Of a stretch of DNA of 64,000 bases, positions 22,001-35,620 are shown piece by piece; positions within the stretch are counted from its first letter, which is position 1, and every line of letters starts with the position of its first letter. Source of the DNA: Agelaius tricolor. Lineage: Eukaryota; Chordata; Aves; Passeriformes; Icteridae. The notes under the pieces were generated by a model. The model saw only the letters and a list, made by a program, of their open reading frames with translations. It did not search any database and was not told the origin of the DNA. The position numbers were made by a program, and so were the translations under genes. The stretch spans positions 28,858,744 to 28,922,743 of the forward strand of contig JALJCS010000004.1 of NCBI GenBank assembly GCA_023055355.1, in the 5' to 3' direction.

Positions 22001-24819
22001 ATATCTCTGAAGTTTGGATATGAGGAGATCAGATGAAAAAATCAAATGCTTTTATCTGGATAAAAATCTTTCTCTGACGTACTAAAGGCCTGCATCTGAG
22101 TCTCCATGTTCAAAGTGCATTAAAAGATAAAAAAATTAGTAAGGTATTATGAAGAAAAGTAAGACAATATAGTTATTGTCCAAACAGTAGTTTCAATCTG
22201 TAATATGGCAACAACAGCAAGAAAGTAAAGTGAGGTAAGTGTAAAAGTTCTCTCGTAATGATGATGTTTGCATAAGTACCATAGCATTTGCTTTAGATCC
22301 CACAGAAGATAATTATGCTTATTTTAAGTTCTGTGCTGTTTTGCAGATTTTTTATAAGATTTTCTTTTTTATTATTCTGGTGTTGTTTTAAAAAAGAAGG
22401 AAATTCTACGAGCACAATACTTGAAATAATCATCAGATAAAATTAATTTGATACAGTTATCAGTAGATAATTGGAGACACACAAAATGTGGTATTTTGCC
22501 TCTGCCAAAGAGATAAACATTTTACATTATGCAATATAAACAGTATTATTTTCGTGTAGTGCAGAATTTTTCCTTGTCATTCTGTATTGTGGATCAGACA
22601 GTCAAATTTTTTATTTTCCAGCATTAGTGTTTCTGTATGTTTACTCATGAATGGCTTCTAAATGGTTTGTTTTGCCAGTCTTGTATTACTAAGGAAGACT
22701 ATTTTCAAACACTTCATTCTCTGTGTGATTTGAAACTCAATCCCAAGAAAAAAAAGAGACACCTCTAATCAAATATTAAAAAAACCCATGAAATAATCTT
22801 CTCTATTTTATAATCATAATGGCAGGAAGCTCAATTTTTCTGCTCAAACAAAAAGGCTGGTATACATATTTACCAAAGGCCTTATGATGTTTGCAGTCAA
22901 CTTTGCAGAAGACAACATTTATAAAACCTTTACAGAGTCTGGCAGGTGCCATGGATTCTCCTGGGGATTAGTTTTATTCAGATATTGTCTTTCATTTGAA
23001 CTTCAAACATTTTTTTCTTTTTTTTTTTAGAGACAGATTTTTAATAAGTTTTGGAAATTAAAACTTTTTCTATTTATGTCATTATAATACCTACTTTGAA
23101 TTTACTTATGGGAAATAAATCCCAGTAAAGCTAAAGACTATTGCAATTTTTAAGAGGAGTGAAAAAAAGACAGAGGTGTAAATGTAGTTTAAATCACCAA
23201 ATGAACTAAAAGCATGAACTAAATGCCATGGGGCTTTTCTTTAGGTTTCTTTTTGCCCTGAATGAATAAAAAACAGGCTTTTCTAGTATTTCTATTTTTC
23301 AGTATCTAGTCCTACAGAGACCATATTATATTATAAAAACACAAAATATTGTGTTTAATACGACATAATCTTACCAAGAAAAATCAGTTTAGGATTTCAT
23401 TCTGAAAGTGAAAATTAAGATATGAGGCAGATACTTAACTGATATTCTTTCTTTTGACACCCCACTAGTAAGTGAAACATGTAGATCCTTCCTTTGTAGA
23501 TTCTGCATTTTGGAAAAAACACAAAATGGTGTTCAGAAAGAGGATTATTAGAAAGATACTTATAAATTGCTGTTCTTTTGATGTTGTTTGTATGTAGAGA
23601 ATGTTTTTAATTCAATTGTACCTCTTAATGTAAGGATAATGCAAAAATAAAATGGAAAAAAAATCTTTAAAGTGTCAGAATTCAGGCTCTCAGAAGATGT
23701 CTAGTATTTTGAGAACCAGGATTATATGTTATTTATTTTTTAACTGATAAGCTGTCTTTTTCTCTTAGTTTCTGAAAGGGAAGACTTACAAGGATCTTCC
23801 ATCCTCTGGTTTACCACAATTCTCTTGGGTACTAAATGAAAAGGATGTCAGCAGATTTTTTTTTGCCCACTTTTATTTTCCCAGAGCAGATAAGAATATC
23901 CTCAGAACCTGGCCCCTCTGACAGCTGAATAGGAGTGTGTCCACCTCTTTACTTGTTTGTCATTCCCTCTAGGACTCTGATAAATGAGACTTATGTCCTT
24001 TCAGCAAGGCTTTTATCTGTTTTCTAATGAGCCATAGACCTGCAGATCAGTCCCATAAATTTCCACACTGCTAAATATTCCAGTTAAATCCTTCTCACCC
24101 AGCAGCCCACTAGAATTCTTTGTCTGGTGGATTCCTCTGTGCTAGTCCTCCTTCTGACTGTTTCTGCTTAGGGGCTTAAAAACACTTTTTTTCCCATTGA
24201 TTATAAGCATTGCTGCCAAAGAAACCCTGCAGTACACTTACAAGTACAGAAGAACCATCCTCTCAGGGAGCTGAGCTTTTAGAGGAATGAGGGGAAAGTG
24301 AACTATCCAAACAAAAACAAAAACACTTGTTTTGACTTACAGGTAGAAACTAATTTTATTTTTTCAAAATAATGAATTATTAATATAAATGCAATTTTTG
24401 CCTCTCAGGAAATTATCATTTTTTCTTGTAAATTTCTATTCTACTTCAATGAAGCAGGATTTATAATTCTAACTACCTTAGCAGAATGATGCATCATGAC
24501 TTTGCTGCATTTTAGAGGGCTATGCTAATACTCATCTTATCCAAAGGACTTGAAATATTGTTGAAATATTAAAATTTTTTACCATTATAAAGGGCTACCT
24601 GTAGATCTTAAAACATAAAAGGGAGAGAATTACTGACCTATGGCCAAATGTGAGGTAATTATTTCAAAATTTTCTCTATCATAAACAATAACATCTGTAT
24701 TTAAGGAATAAACCATCACCATTTGGGATCCCGTACAAATCTGGGAAACCTAATTTGGATTGCCATTATATGAAACAGAATATTAAGGGCTATTTCAGAT
24801 TACCATTTGAGGGCTGCTG
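19087..24819. other. Long AT-rich unique sequence
   Basis: About 5.7 kb with no recognised mobile element, RNA gene or coding exon. A somewhat less AT-rich patch lies at 23.8-24.3 kb without repeat hallmarks. Runs of T (about 22995-23029) and A are frequent. Local duplicated motifs such as AGTAAACTGTAAAT near 20234-20284 are minor. Confidence 0.5.
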
Positions 24820-25320
24820 AGGAATACATTTGGTGCAGTTTGCAAGCTGCTGACTGAGCTGCAGGTTCAGATCTGGGGGCTGGGAGTTCCAGGCAAGAGG
24901 AGGTCAGTGAACTGCTGACCCTTTGCACAAAAAGACATGCAGGGACTTCTGGCACCATCCAGGTGACTGGACACTCAGCTGTTAGAGCAGGACCTTCATT
25001 GCACAGACTGAGGGTATGAAAGCCCAGGGATTCCTTTTCTCAGAGTCCCTCCCTGGAGGCACCCTGCTCAAGCTGCTATTTTGTTATTTTACCATAATTA
25101 AATTATTTTAGGGATCTGGACACTTTAGACTCTTCTGTAGGAAACCTGGGGTTGAGCTGACTGTGTGAGGAGTGGGGTGTAGCTGTGAAGTGGTGTAGTC
25201 CCAGCTCAGGGGTGTGAGACAGACTGACAGAGTAATTCCTGGATGGATGGACAGGGAAATGTCCTTAACATGACAACCCCTCATCAGCCTTTCCCTCCAT
25301 ACTACAAAGGCACACATGAA
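24820..25320. other. GC-richer block of unknown origin, possibly a decayed repeat
   Basis: This block stands out from AT-rich flanks: a segment rich in CTGCTGA, GAGCTGCAGG and GAGTCCCTCCCTGGAGGCAC (to about 25070), an AT-rich joint (TACCATAATTAAATTATTTT), then another G-rich part (GGAGTGGGGTGTAGC) to about 25320. The abrupt composition change suggests an inserted element such as a degraded LTR or an old LINE piece, but I found no TATA-polyA pair or CR1 motif. A 69-codon minus-strand open frame (25108-25317) has no recognisable domains. Confidence 0.3.
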
Positions 25321-28300
25321 ATGTAGGTTATTACCATGTTGGTTTAGTCCTCTTATAGTCTACAGAAACATAGAAGACTTTGAAGAAATAAATACTGGAG
25401 GAAAGTTTTTGTGCCTAGGAGTTCACTACAAAATACAGAAATAAGAGACAATGTAATGGAATGTGAACATTCATCTCTTACTTACAGAAATAGCTAATAA
25501 AATGGAAGATTTGTTTATTTTTTTTTTTAATTCAAAGAGAGAATTTTCTCTTTTTTGACACATCTTAAAAATGTAAGTTCCTCCTAGAATATTATCTTCA
25601 CTTTTGAGCTATTCAACAATGGAGGGTAGGAACTGAGTAGAAAAGATTCCACAGTGGTTTTTTTTAATGTTATATAATCTTATATTGTTGGGGGAATTCA
25701 AAGAGAATGATGGTACATAATATACACTAGAATATATTTTTGCTCTTTTTGTTCATTTTCCTACATGCGGTAATATTTGTGTTAACGGTTCACTTTTTTG
25801 CAGGAAACTTTTTCAGATGCACTTAAAAGAGTAACTTTACAGAAACTGGAGAATTTCTCTTATCTATAAAACCAGAAATATTTCAAAGCATGCTGTGTAC
25901 TTAAGCATGGTCTTTCCTACCTGTGTAAAAATCCTAAATCAAACTGTGTTTTTCCAAGGTGTTTCTCCAAGAACTTTAGAACATTTCCAAGTCTTACTTA
26001 CATCTAATGATCCACCAATTGGTGTGGAATTTCCTATTTTTCCTCCTTATTTCCCTTTTTTTTTAGCCTTGCTAATGATTGCTCAGATCTAGAAAATACC
26101 CTCCTTTTTACTCCTAATAGTAATGGTGGAATTCAGGTGTAGGTGCTTGAGATAGATCGAAATTCAGAGACAAAATAGAAAATATTTAATAAGATATTTT
26201 GTCTGTTTAATTCAGTCTGTAAATTAGGGGAGGTTTTGCAGTGTTGTCTGCAAATTTATCTATAGTTACAGCAACCTTTGTAACATGATTTCTGATCTAG
26301 CACTTGTGTTAGTGTGAAGGTTTATCCATGATATTTATATAAAAAGATCAATCTTAGAAATCTAAGTGAACATGAAGAAGAAAATGAAAGTGGAAAATTG
26401 ACTTGGTTATATTATTTGCTCAGTTAATAGCATTAATTTCTGAACCACAGTATTTTTCTTTTATTTAAACTGATTCTATTTCAAAGTAAAATTTAAAGAA
26501 ATATAATGTAGAAAAAAAGCTCTTTAATGAGTGAACAAACGGAAAGTCTAACTTCAAAGTTTTCTTTACAGCCACATGCAGTCAGATATGGAATAGGCCT
26601 GCTGAATTACATTCTTCAGCATTATTCAGTGCATACTAGCCCCTGGATTGCCATGAGCAATAGCATTACTGAGCAGTAACACTAATTCATTCATTTCTTT
26701 AAAATTACTTTAATTGTAAACAATATCTGATTTGTTATTGACTTTTTTTGAAAGCTTCGCATAGTTCAGCTAATCTATACTTCATGTTGTACCTTTTATT
26801 ACTGTATTTAATTTCCTGTTTTGGTCAGACTTTGAGAGGTTTCATATCCTTCTTCCTTTTTGCATGCCTTTTTAGGAATATTTTTCTCTTACTAATCAGG
26901 CAAAAGTTTTCATTTCAACTCTTCCAAGAAGTCCTAATACAAAGTTCTACAGATTTTTTTTTTTAATTTATACAATCAAGAACAAAATCTACATCTTCTG
27001 ATTTAGGCCTGCCAAACTGATTGTGGGGGAACTTCACTTGGTGTAAGAGGCTTTCCCACTTGAATGTTTGTGGAGAATGAAAGTGATAACATGGAAATCA
27101 GTTATTTGCAGAACACTGACAGATAAATCTAATTTTCCGTACTTTCCAGTTTTTAACAATTTTTCATTGTTTTTCGATAATCAGTTGATGTCACTTTAAC
27201 TTTTTTGCCATTAATTGATGAAAGACAATTCAAACAAGGTTTAAAAATCTTCTGTGAGGAAGGGGAAAGGACAGATAAGAAAAGCAAACATTCCTGCATG
27301 GACCATTTACTGTAAGTGGTGTGAAGTTGTTTTGAATTATGCAAGGCTGAGTCTGCCTCAGGGCACTGAACATGAAAATTCTGAGAATAAAATAAAGATA
27401 TTAGATGTAATATTGCACTACAATGGGAAATTGCCCACATTAGATAATAATATAGTGATAAAATACAGAAGAAATAAATGTCAGGGACAATATAACACAC
27501 TGGGAATCTTTCACAGAAGAAACCCAGATCATTGCATTAAATGTAGAGTATTAGGAATAGGGATTAATGTATTAATTTTTGGTTGTTTTTTATGTCAATG
27601 GAAATCATTACAGTTATCTAAGCCTGTGCATCTAGGGGGCAAAAAGGCAAATTAAACAAAATATTATTCAAGAAATAATGCACAGGTTTAGTAATTTCAC
27701 AATATGATATTTTGCTGTATGAATTTTTATCCCAGGAAATAATTTACAGATTAAATTGTTTTTATGTTTGCACAGTTTATATTACAAGGTTTAAGGTCTG
27801 AACCTTCTATTTAATTGAAATAAACAATTAATTATTTTTGTGCTGTCAGAACTTAATAAAGCCTTTGCTTTATATAAAAGGTAATGTCATAATCAGACAA
27901 GGAGTGAGAAATTTTCTTTTATTATTACATAGAATGGAAAGAATGCTCTGAATGTAAAAATTGCCTGAACAAGTACATATTTGATATGCTGATACAAAAT
28001 ATTCTCTCTAATATTAAGATGTCTGATATCTCAGTTTCATCACATAAAGTGTTCTGTCACTTTATATGTTGCTATACCACCTTGTCTTCTTTCTTAAATT
28101 ATATGTAATGAAGGCTTTAAAAATCAGAATCAGTTGTTGTCCTAGGAAATACATAGTACATCAAAAGTTTTATAGGGGTTTAAAAAATTTTCTAAATATG
28201 TGTTTGTATATCACCCCATACTAAGGACCTTTTAAACTTTTTATTAGGTTGCATAGCTTCTAAATATTTTACTTCCTATGATGTGAATTTTTTAAATTTT

Positions 28301-28345
28301 TTTCATCTTAGATTTTTATCTTGGGTTTGAAAGCAGAAATCAAAC
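25321..28345. other. AT-rich unique sequence
   Basis: No repeat family recognised. The 133-codon plus-strand frame at 27254-27655 and the 115-codon minus-strand frame at 27153-27500 overlap each other and lack splice context or domain-like sequence. I treat both as chance. Confidence 0.5.
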
Positions 28346-28398
28346 TTCTTTAGATGGTCTTTAAGATCCCTTCCAGTATAAACCTATCTATGAGTCTT
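28346..28398 (+). mobile_element. CR1 LINE extreme 3' end, plus strand
   Basis: TTAGATGGTCTTTAAGATCC then CTTCCAGTATAAACCTATCT and ATGAGTCTTTGG correspond to the last about 50 bp of CR1 (GATGATCTTTAAGGTCCCTTCCAAC type, then the ATTCTATGATTCT tail), much decayed. Confidence 0.7.
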
Positions 28399-31300
28399 TG
28401 GTTCTCTGGAGTTTGCTCTCATGTTTGCTCTCTGGAGTTTACACTCATACAGGTAAACTAGTAAACACACCACTATTGTGGTGGAGAAATATCTGGGCTA
28501 AATCTATATGGCATGTTTGGGATAACAGAACAAGATGGAAATTGAGGGAAGCATGAACTTTCTATGGGTTTTCTTTCCTTTCCATATTTGCAAGGTTTGC
28601 CCTGATTTAAGTGACTTCATTTTCATTGATTTCTTCGATATGATAAAGGTCTTGCTGTGCCATTTAAAGGAAAAAAATAGTTTTAAAAAGTCTTCTGTAA
28701 TTGCATTGTAATTGCATTAAAAGTCATAATATGTTTTAGTGCTCATAAGTTATTAAGCCAGCCTGAGTACATGTATTTTTTAGGTCAGGTTATTCAGTTG
28801 TGAAAACATAAATCCTAGTTTTGTTCTAGAATGCCTCCTTAAAATGAGTAGATAGATAATTCAGTACCTAAGAAATAGTATTGCTGAAAAAGATGCAGAC
28901 AGGAACCCTGTTTCTGTATCAGTCAGAGTTTGAAGATCTACTTCAAAGGCATTGTAATACCAGATCACTTTGTGCAATAACTGAATGCAGCCACTCACAA
29001 GGTAGAAGTGAACATTATCCCTGACCAACTTTGTCCTCCTTCTTTGGAGTGAAGGAGCATGTATAACAGCACTCCTGGAAGAAAGCCAAAGATGGTCAAT
29101 TGCCCATTTTCATGTCGAAGCACTGGCTTACTTCCTCCTTGATGTAATTCAAGAGCAATAAACTCCAAAGTTCTGTTCTACTTAGATTATTTTCTATCAT
29201 TTTTGTATGTAAATATTTACACTGGCATGAAGGCAATCTTTCAGAAATAAAAGGTACAAACTTGGTTACTAAAGGAAGAGGAGGAAATTTTTACTGAATA
29301 AAGGGTTGGCTAAGAAATTAAGATTTTATTTTGAAAGGTAAAATGAATTAATGTTTTTACAGGTTTTGCAGGCAGGAAGATTTAATAGGATTATTTCTTG
29401 CATGAGATAAAATGCAATACTTTCTGAGCACTCTCTGAGAACTCTCTGAAAACTCACATCCACATCACTGTCTTCAGACTCTTCTGAGTGTAAAAGGGTG
29501 CACAAGCACACCGGTTCTATATCTACTAGTTTGGGAGAAATATTTTGGAATTTAAAAAAGTGATTATGACTTTTTTTCACTGGTGTTAGCCTGAAGACTA
29601 TATTCACACTCTTCAAAGTAATGAAGAGGGAATTTTTGGCAGCTAAAGGTTCCCAGAAGGATTTTGGTCTTGCCCACTCTGGTCCACTTTTAATTGTTCT
29701 CATGTATATTTCTGCTTTTTGTTTTATCTCTTAGTGCTGTTGACAGGAAAATCATGATTGGTTCTGTCTGGTTAGACTTCCTGTATCTCGTTTGTGCATA
29801 TGTGTTACGTAGGGGTGATGGGAAAAGAATATGCATAATCTCAGAAATACTTACATTCATAACTGCTATTGATGTCTTGTACTGTGCAGCATGTAATTAT
29901 TTTTGGCACATCTTCACTATCACAAATGACTGATTTATCTTTTGTTTGTCCCCCAGTCCAACTGATCTTTTCACATAAATTCGCCCTTGCCTATTGAGGC
30001 ATTACTGTGGTTACCATCTCCCAGCTGGAGGGCAAAAACATGGCAAAAATCTGATAATTCTAATTGTTTATCATGCATTAAAACACTTATTTCTTACATC
30101 ACAGAGAGAAATTGACTGGCTGGTGATGCTGTGCCTGATGTACTGCAGGATATTACTGGTCCTCCTGGCTGCCAGGTCACAATTCACCACTTGTTAGGCT
30201 GTCCAGAACACTCTTCTCTTTTGGATTAAGATGTTATATGGTGATATTCTGTATAAGGAATGATAACAAAAAAAATGGGACAATAATAACAACAATTTTT
30301 TAATAATATATTCTCCACAATGTTCCACTTTCTTCTCACCAGCATCTTTTGTGAGTCAGCTTTGAACTGAGTTGCTTGTTTATCAGTCTGTAAAGAGAAG
30401 TCCTTAGATAGGAGGACCCTTTTTTCCACTTATGTTCTTTAAATGTATATTTTATTTTATTAACTTAAATTAAAAAAAAAAAAACGGAAGTAGTTTTGTG
30501 CAATGTTAAAACACTACTAAACTAAAAGCACAAAAAGCCCCAAAACTAGAAAAGTAATTGATTCGATACAACTGAGCTGGATATAATCAGCTGGAATGGA
30601 AGTGAGCTGAAAAAAAGTTGCTAAAAATAAAAATGAGTCATTCACCTCTTAGATTGGATCTACTTCCAGTTAGAAGTTACCAGTTAAACAGGTATGGTCT
30701 TATACTACTTTGTATATAAAAACACTTACAGCAGGTGTCTAAGAAAGCTGTCTCAAGGAAACAACACAAAAACAAGAAAATCTACAAGAAAATAATATAT
30801 TTAAAATAATTGTCCACATTCTTGATAAAAGAGATGGCGGTGCTGTTAACTGTGTTGTTAACTTCTTATACTGTAGCAAGTGAAGGCTAGCCCTCCTGGA
30901 ACTCTTATTACAAAAAATTCAAAAAATTTACCTTTTATTTATGCGATTCTAAGTAAATAGTAATCACAGAAGCAAGGATTAGAACTTTAAAAGTCAATAC
31001 CAAAATTCAGTACAATAATTCTGAAAATTATCAACATGCTCTTCCACTTTAAGATTTCTCCTCCATTATAGCCGATTTTATTCAGAAATATAAGCCCCAT
31101 TTTATATGCAGCATACACTCATAAAAGTTGCTGCAAGATGTTTCTGCCTCTAGCTAGCTGGAGCCTCAGGAAATTTGACACTGACAGGTTCTGAGGTTTT
31201 GAGATTTTGTTTGGATTAAGGAGTTTGTTTAGTCAGAAAATCATTAAGAAAAATACTAAAACTGGAGCATTGAAATAAACTGAGAAAAAGAAAAGAAGAA

Positions 31301-34300
31301 AAAAAAAAAGAGATAACAAAAAAAAAAAAAGACCAAGACAACCCTCAACAACAAGAGTTGCTTTTTAATTTCCATCTCTCTGATGTCTGTTTGTAATGGA
31401 TGATTTGGGAATGAACATCAGAGTTTATAGTATCAGTCAATATTATATATGGTTCCTTTGTGGTTTTCATTTTTGTGCTGAGATAAGTAGTTCTAGGAAA
31501 TGAAAGCTCCTGGGCAGTTGGCTTCCTGAAAAGCAGCTCAACTGCTGGCCCTCTGGTACGGACTTTTTTCATCATGCCTGTAAGGTTCCTAAATGGGTGA
31601 CTGTAGTTAACCTTTTACACATCCTGCACAGCCTATGCAAAACTGGCAAGGCCCATGAAGGCCTCAGCGATAATGTGCTTAGCACAGCACTCAGGCAGGT
31701 CTGGATCAGCATGTGTACTTGCAAATGGTGAACAGCTATACAGCAAGATACTTGTGATGCACAATTCCAGACGTATTTCAGGTGTAATCCTGGTATCTAT
31801 TTCCAGTCATGCTATAGAGAATTTTCAAGGACCAACAAGTCAACAACACTGCAGTGAAGGAAACTGGGAATTTTCAGCATGGGCCTTAGCCTCTAGTGTG
31901 TGTCACTGAATTCGGCCTTTTCTTTTAACTCCTGCATCCTCTCCCCACTTCTTTCCTGAAGAAGTCATTCAGTTAAGAATTTCAAAGCTGTTGTTATTCA
32001 AATTTTAGGAAGTCTTCTGGTCCCACCAAGATTGTGTAGACAATAACTATTTTGGTTAGTAGAAGCTCTGACAGCAGGTATGTCCCATTTCTTGTGAACA
32101 GCATCATTTATGTAAATCTGTTTGTCCAATGGTTTAAAAATACTTGTGTCAACACAGTAGATGGGGGACATTAATCATGTCATAGAGGCAGGAATATTTA
32201 TCTCTGGGTAGGCACAAAAAGAAGTTCCTTGAATCAGTTTTGCTACCAGAGGAAGTGCTGAGGTAACTATGCCCTAAAAGGACATGTCTTAGTGCAGTCT
32301 ATTACAATCAGTCATAAGTAGTCCAGACACCAGATGTCTAATTCTGTTTAAGATAATGACTGAAGATAGTATGATTTGTTTTGAGCTAGTGAAAATGTCA
32401 AGCATATATAAATTAAATGCAGGTGAAATGTATCACTTATATCGCTGTACTTGGGGTCATTCAAAGGTTGTACTAATTTTATTGTTTCATCATTCTCAAG
32501 ATCTTAATCACAGCCAACATAGAAGCCTGTGGCATCACATACTTTAGCATTTTGGTGTCTACCACCTGCTGGTTTTGTGCTACAAAACCCTCTGAAATTT
32601 CACATCACAGAAATGTGGATTATTCTTCCTTTGTTCTATTTGTAAAAGAAATATAGATCTATAACACGCTACCTAATTACATACTGAATATCCCAGTCCT
32701 ACCCTTTGAGTAAAAAATGCTTTTGGATCTTCAGTAAAAGGAAACAGAATTTATGTAGTATTTTGACCTCTGTTTCGCACATTCATATTTGCAGATCTAG
32801 CATGTGAGAGGATTTGAGACTCAGCTCTTCTGTCACAACAGGATTATAGTGATGTTGCTGTACTGCCAATACTTGATTCCTGGTGCTTAAAGTTCATAAA
32901 ATCAGCTGTCAAGTGTGTGCTGTGATGAAACAGTCAATGTTTATTTCTGATTTTGTGCATTGGTGGACTCTAAGCTGACAAATAGAGATAAAGATTCTGA
33001 AGTCCAGAACTGCCCAGATACAAAAGTTACATCCACCAAGTGTGAATATAACACTCCAAGACAGACATCCACATCCACAGCTTAAGGACATGATGCATTG
33101 CCTAGCTCTAGCATTTCTATGTATTATCACATACAATTTCACTAGATGAATAACAAACCTAAATGGAATGGTAACATTTTTGATATTTTACCCAGTTTGA
33201 ATTTTTTTTTTTATATTAATACATGTTACTATAAAGTCGTCTAGATCCCATTTGTGTGTGCTGTGTTTTATAGGTTAAATATAGCTAAATTCCATTGATC
33301 ACAGCAAGTAGGAAATTTCAAAATACAAGGTTTGGGATTTTAATAGGTTTCACTGAATTTGCCTTATGTGGAATCTGGATTATAACACCTCTTCCTAGAA
33401 CAGGGAAGATATCCTTTTGTCTCAGAATGCATTTTCAAATTGTCATTAATTAATTTTCATAGCTGTCTGTTCCTTATCACTATCTAACTTTTACACAAGG
33501 CTTAAAATTAATATGTTTATGGAAGATATTAATTTCATAAAAGTGCACAGACTGAAAGGAGTACTGAAATTCAGAGTAAATGAGAATTTTTTCTTCATTC
33601 TGTCTTCGTAAAGCTGCAGTTTGAGAAGCTTTCCATGACAAGTGAAGATTCATCTACAGGAACAACTCAAATCCAAACCAAACAAACCCAAACCTTTCAC
33701 TCTTCAACAAATGGGTGCTCCTGCCATTAGCTTTGGGGGCTTTTGTGTGTATCCTGGAATATATACATTCTTCTCTGGGAGTGTTACAAATTACAATATC
33801 AAGAAGTTCATGTGTTCTCATCTCTTTCTTATAAATTAAACATCTGGTAATCCAAAAGAAATGGTTCATCATTGTAGCAATAATTGTTTCCACCCACTGT
33901 AATGCAAACAATCTTGTTCTCCTAATTATCTACTAGATTTTCAGTTGCTTGCAAAGCCAAAAGACTTTTGCATAATTGTACCTACTTTCTATCCAAATAA
34001 AGGGGAGCTTTTCTCTTATATGTAATTATCTGTCAAAAGCTGTACACTCCTATAGTGTCCCCATTCCTCCTTCAGCTAAAAGCATTGGTCAATATATATG
34101 CAAATTATTTTTATTTTTATATAAATATACATATATATGAATATATATATGTCTATATATTATGTCTATGTCTAAATATTATGTTATACACATATACATA
34201 ATATACAGAATCAGCAAACTAGCAATTTTTTACATGAAACAATCATATGTATAGGCATAATTATATTGTAGGATACATATAAAATCAGCAAATTAACAAT

Positions 34301-34736
34301 GCAAATAGTTATGAGAAATACAGATTTTACAAGAGCATTATAAAAATAGTAAAATTCTTTGTATAAATCCTATAAATAACATATCTGAGCATTTTAATTT
34401 TTGAATATTGTATACAAGATACTGTTAGAACAGAATATCCATGTCAAGTATAATAGTTATCAGAGGCAGTGAAGTCCAGCCTTTGGAAAAAAAAAATCTT
34501 GGAAATTTTTTGAGACTTGTATTTTAAAACTTACCTTCCATAAAATATGAATCTCAGCTTGATTGGCACTATAGATTTAAACTGTTTGTATATTTGTTGT
34601 GTTTGGAGGTTCTTTACTCAGGATGCTAGTTGCATTTTTGCCTTTTGAAAGTGTTGCAAAATATGAAAGTGCTTTTAACTAAGCACATAAATTTGCTCTA
34701 CCTAAGTGACATATTTTCTTTTTTTTACTTACATAG
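28399..34736. other. Long AT-rich unique sequence
   Basis: About 6.3 kb without a recognised gene or repeat family. It includes A-rich tracts at about 30467-30484 and 31286-31333, and a TA-rich array at 34095-34210. The 125-codon minus-strand frame at 29326-29703 has no domain or splice support. Confidence 0.5.
34095..34210. repeat. TA-rich microsatellite-like tract
   Basis: Imperfect TATA and ATAT runs (ATATACATATATATGAATAT, TATGTCTATGTCTAAATATT), with repeated TATGTCTA units. Confidence 0.75.
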
Positions 34737-34831
34737 AAGCAGCTAGAGACAAACTGAAGAAAAGGATCCTGGAATGTCAAATCATCAATTCCTGTGTAAA
34801 GATGATCTTGCATTATACAAAAAAGTCTTAA
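34737..34831 (+). other. Possible terminal exon
   Basis: A strong acceptor (TATTTTCTTTTTTTTACTTACATAG) ends at 34736. In phase 0, following the candidate exon at 16115-16158, it reads KQLETN and stops at 34755-34757. A second frame is open for 30 codons (AARDKLKKRILECQIINSC and on, stop at 34829-34831) and looks helical. I cannot decide between them. No AATAAA is seen close downstream, and the CR1 fragment begins about 75 bp later, so an ordinary 3' untranslated region is not evident. Confidence 0.18.
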
Positions 34832-34904
34832 CTGGCCACATGTATTTCCTTCTTGAACAATACAATAGAGATGGCAGGATGTGTGTCATGGGTATAGTCT
34901 GCTG

Positions 34905-35620
34905 CCACCTTAGACTCTCAGAGAGCAGACTTTAGCCTGTTTAGCATACTGGCTGACAGAATCCTTTGTGAGGCACTCCTGAGTCCAGAAAGGCCATTTT
35001 CCAAGAAATAATTCCTAAAGATGCAGGAGAAGGTCATCCCCATTTGCCAAAAGATGAGTTAGATGGGAGGAAGAGTACCCTGGGTCTGACAGAGAGCTTT
35101 GCGTGGAACTCAGGGGGCAAAATGAGTGTATGACCTGTGGAGGAAGTGGCAGGTAACTCAGGAGGACAAGTACGAGATTATGCAAGGACCAAGTTAGAAG
35201 TGCTAAACCCCAACTAAAACTTCATACGACTATTGTTGTGAAAGATAATCAAAACTGCTTCTATAATTCTATAACAAAATAAGGGCTAAAGAAATTCTTC
35301 ATCTATTACTTGGTCTGGAGTGAAGCATACTGACAAAGCATGTGGAAAAGACTGAGGTACTTCACGCTTTTTTGCCCCAGTCTTTAATAGTCAGATGAGT
35401 TGTTCTGGGGGTACCCAGACCCCTGAGCTGGAAGACAGGGATAATGGGCAGAATGAACCCCAAGTAATCCTTGGGAAAATGGTCCGTGGCCTGCTACACC
35501 ACTTAGATGGATGCGAGTCAACAGGTCTGGAGAGGATTCACCTAAATGTGTTGATAGAACTGAGGGAAGTTCTCATTGAGCAACCCTCAGCAATTTATAT
35601 TCTATACAAGCAGACTGATG
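34905..35620 (+). mobile_element. CR1 LINE internal ORF2 fragment (between endonuclease and reverse transcriptase)
   Basis: The sequence follows the CR1 ORF2 coding strand from ACCTTAGACTCTCAGAGAGC (TLDFRRADF region) through AGAGAGCTTTGCGTGGAACT, TATGACCTGTGGAGGAAGTG and CAACTAAAACTTCATACGAC, to GAGGTACTTCACGCTTTTTT (EVLNAFF region). It ends with the open frame at 35395-35634, containing TPELEDRD and VRGLLHHLD, as in the family. These are the linker and the start of the reverse transcriptase domain. Frameshifts and stops make it non-functional. Both the upstream endonuclease and the downstream RT and 3' end are missing, unusual for CR1, which normally keeps its 3' end. Confidence 0.85.

Noticed and set aside
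22180..22240. Possible exon ending in GTAAGT near 22235
   Set aside because: All frames upstream contain early stops and there is no good acceptor.
27153..27655. Overlapping 115- and 133-codon frames on opposite strands
   Set aside because: They overlap each other, have no recognisable sequence or splice context, and fit chance expectation.
29326..29703. 125-codon minus-strand frame with an acidic patch
   Set aside because: No acceptor or donor consistent with an exon and no family resemblance; likely chance.
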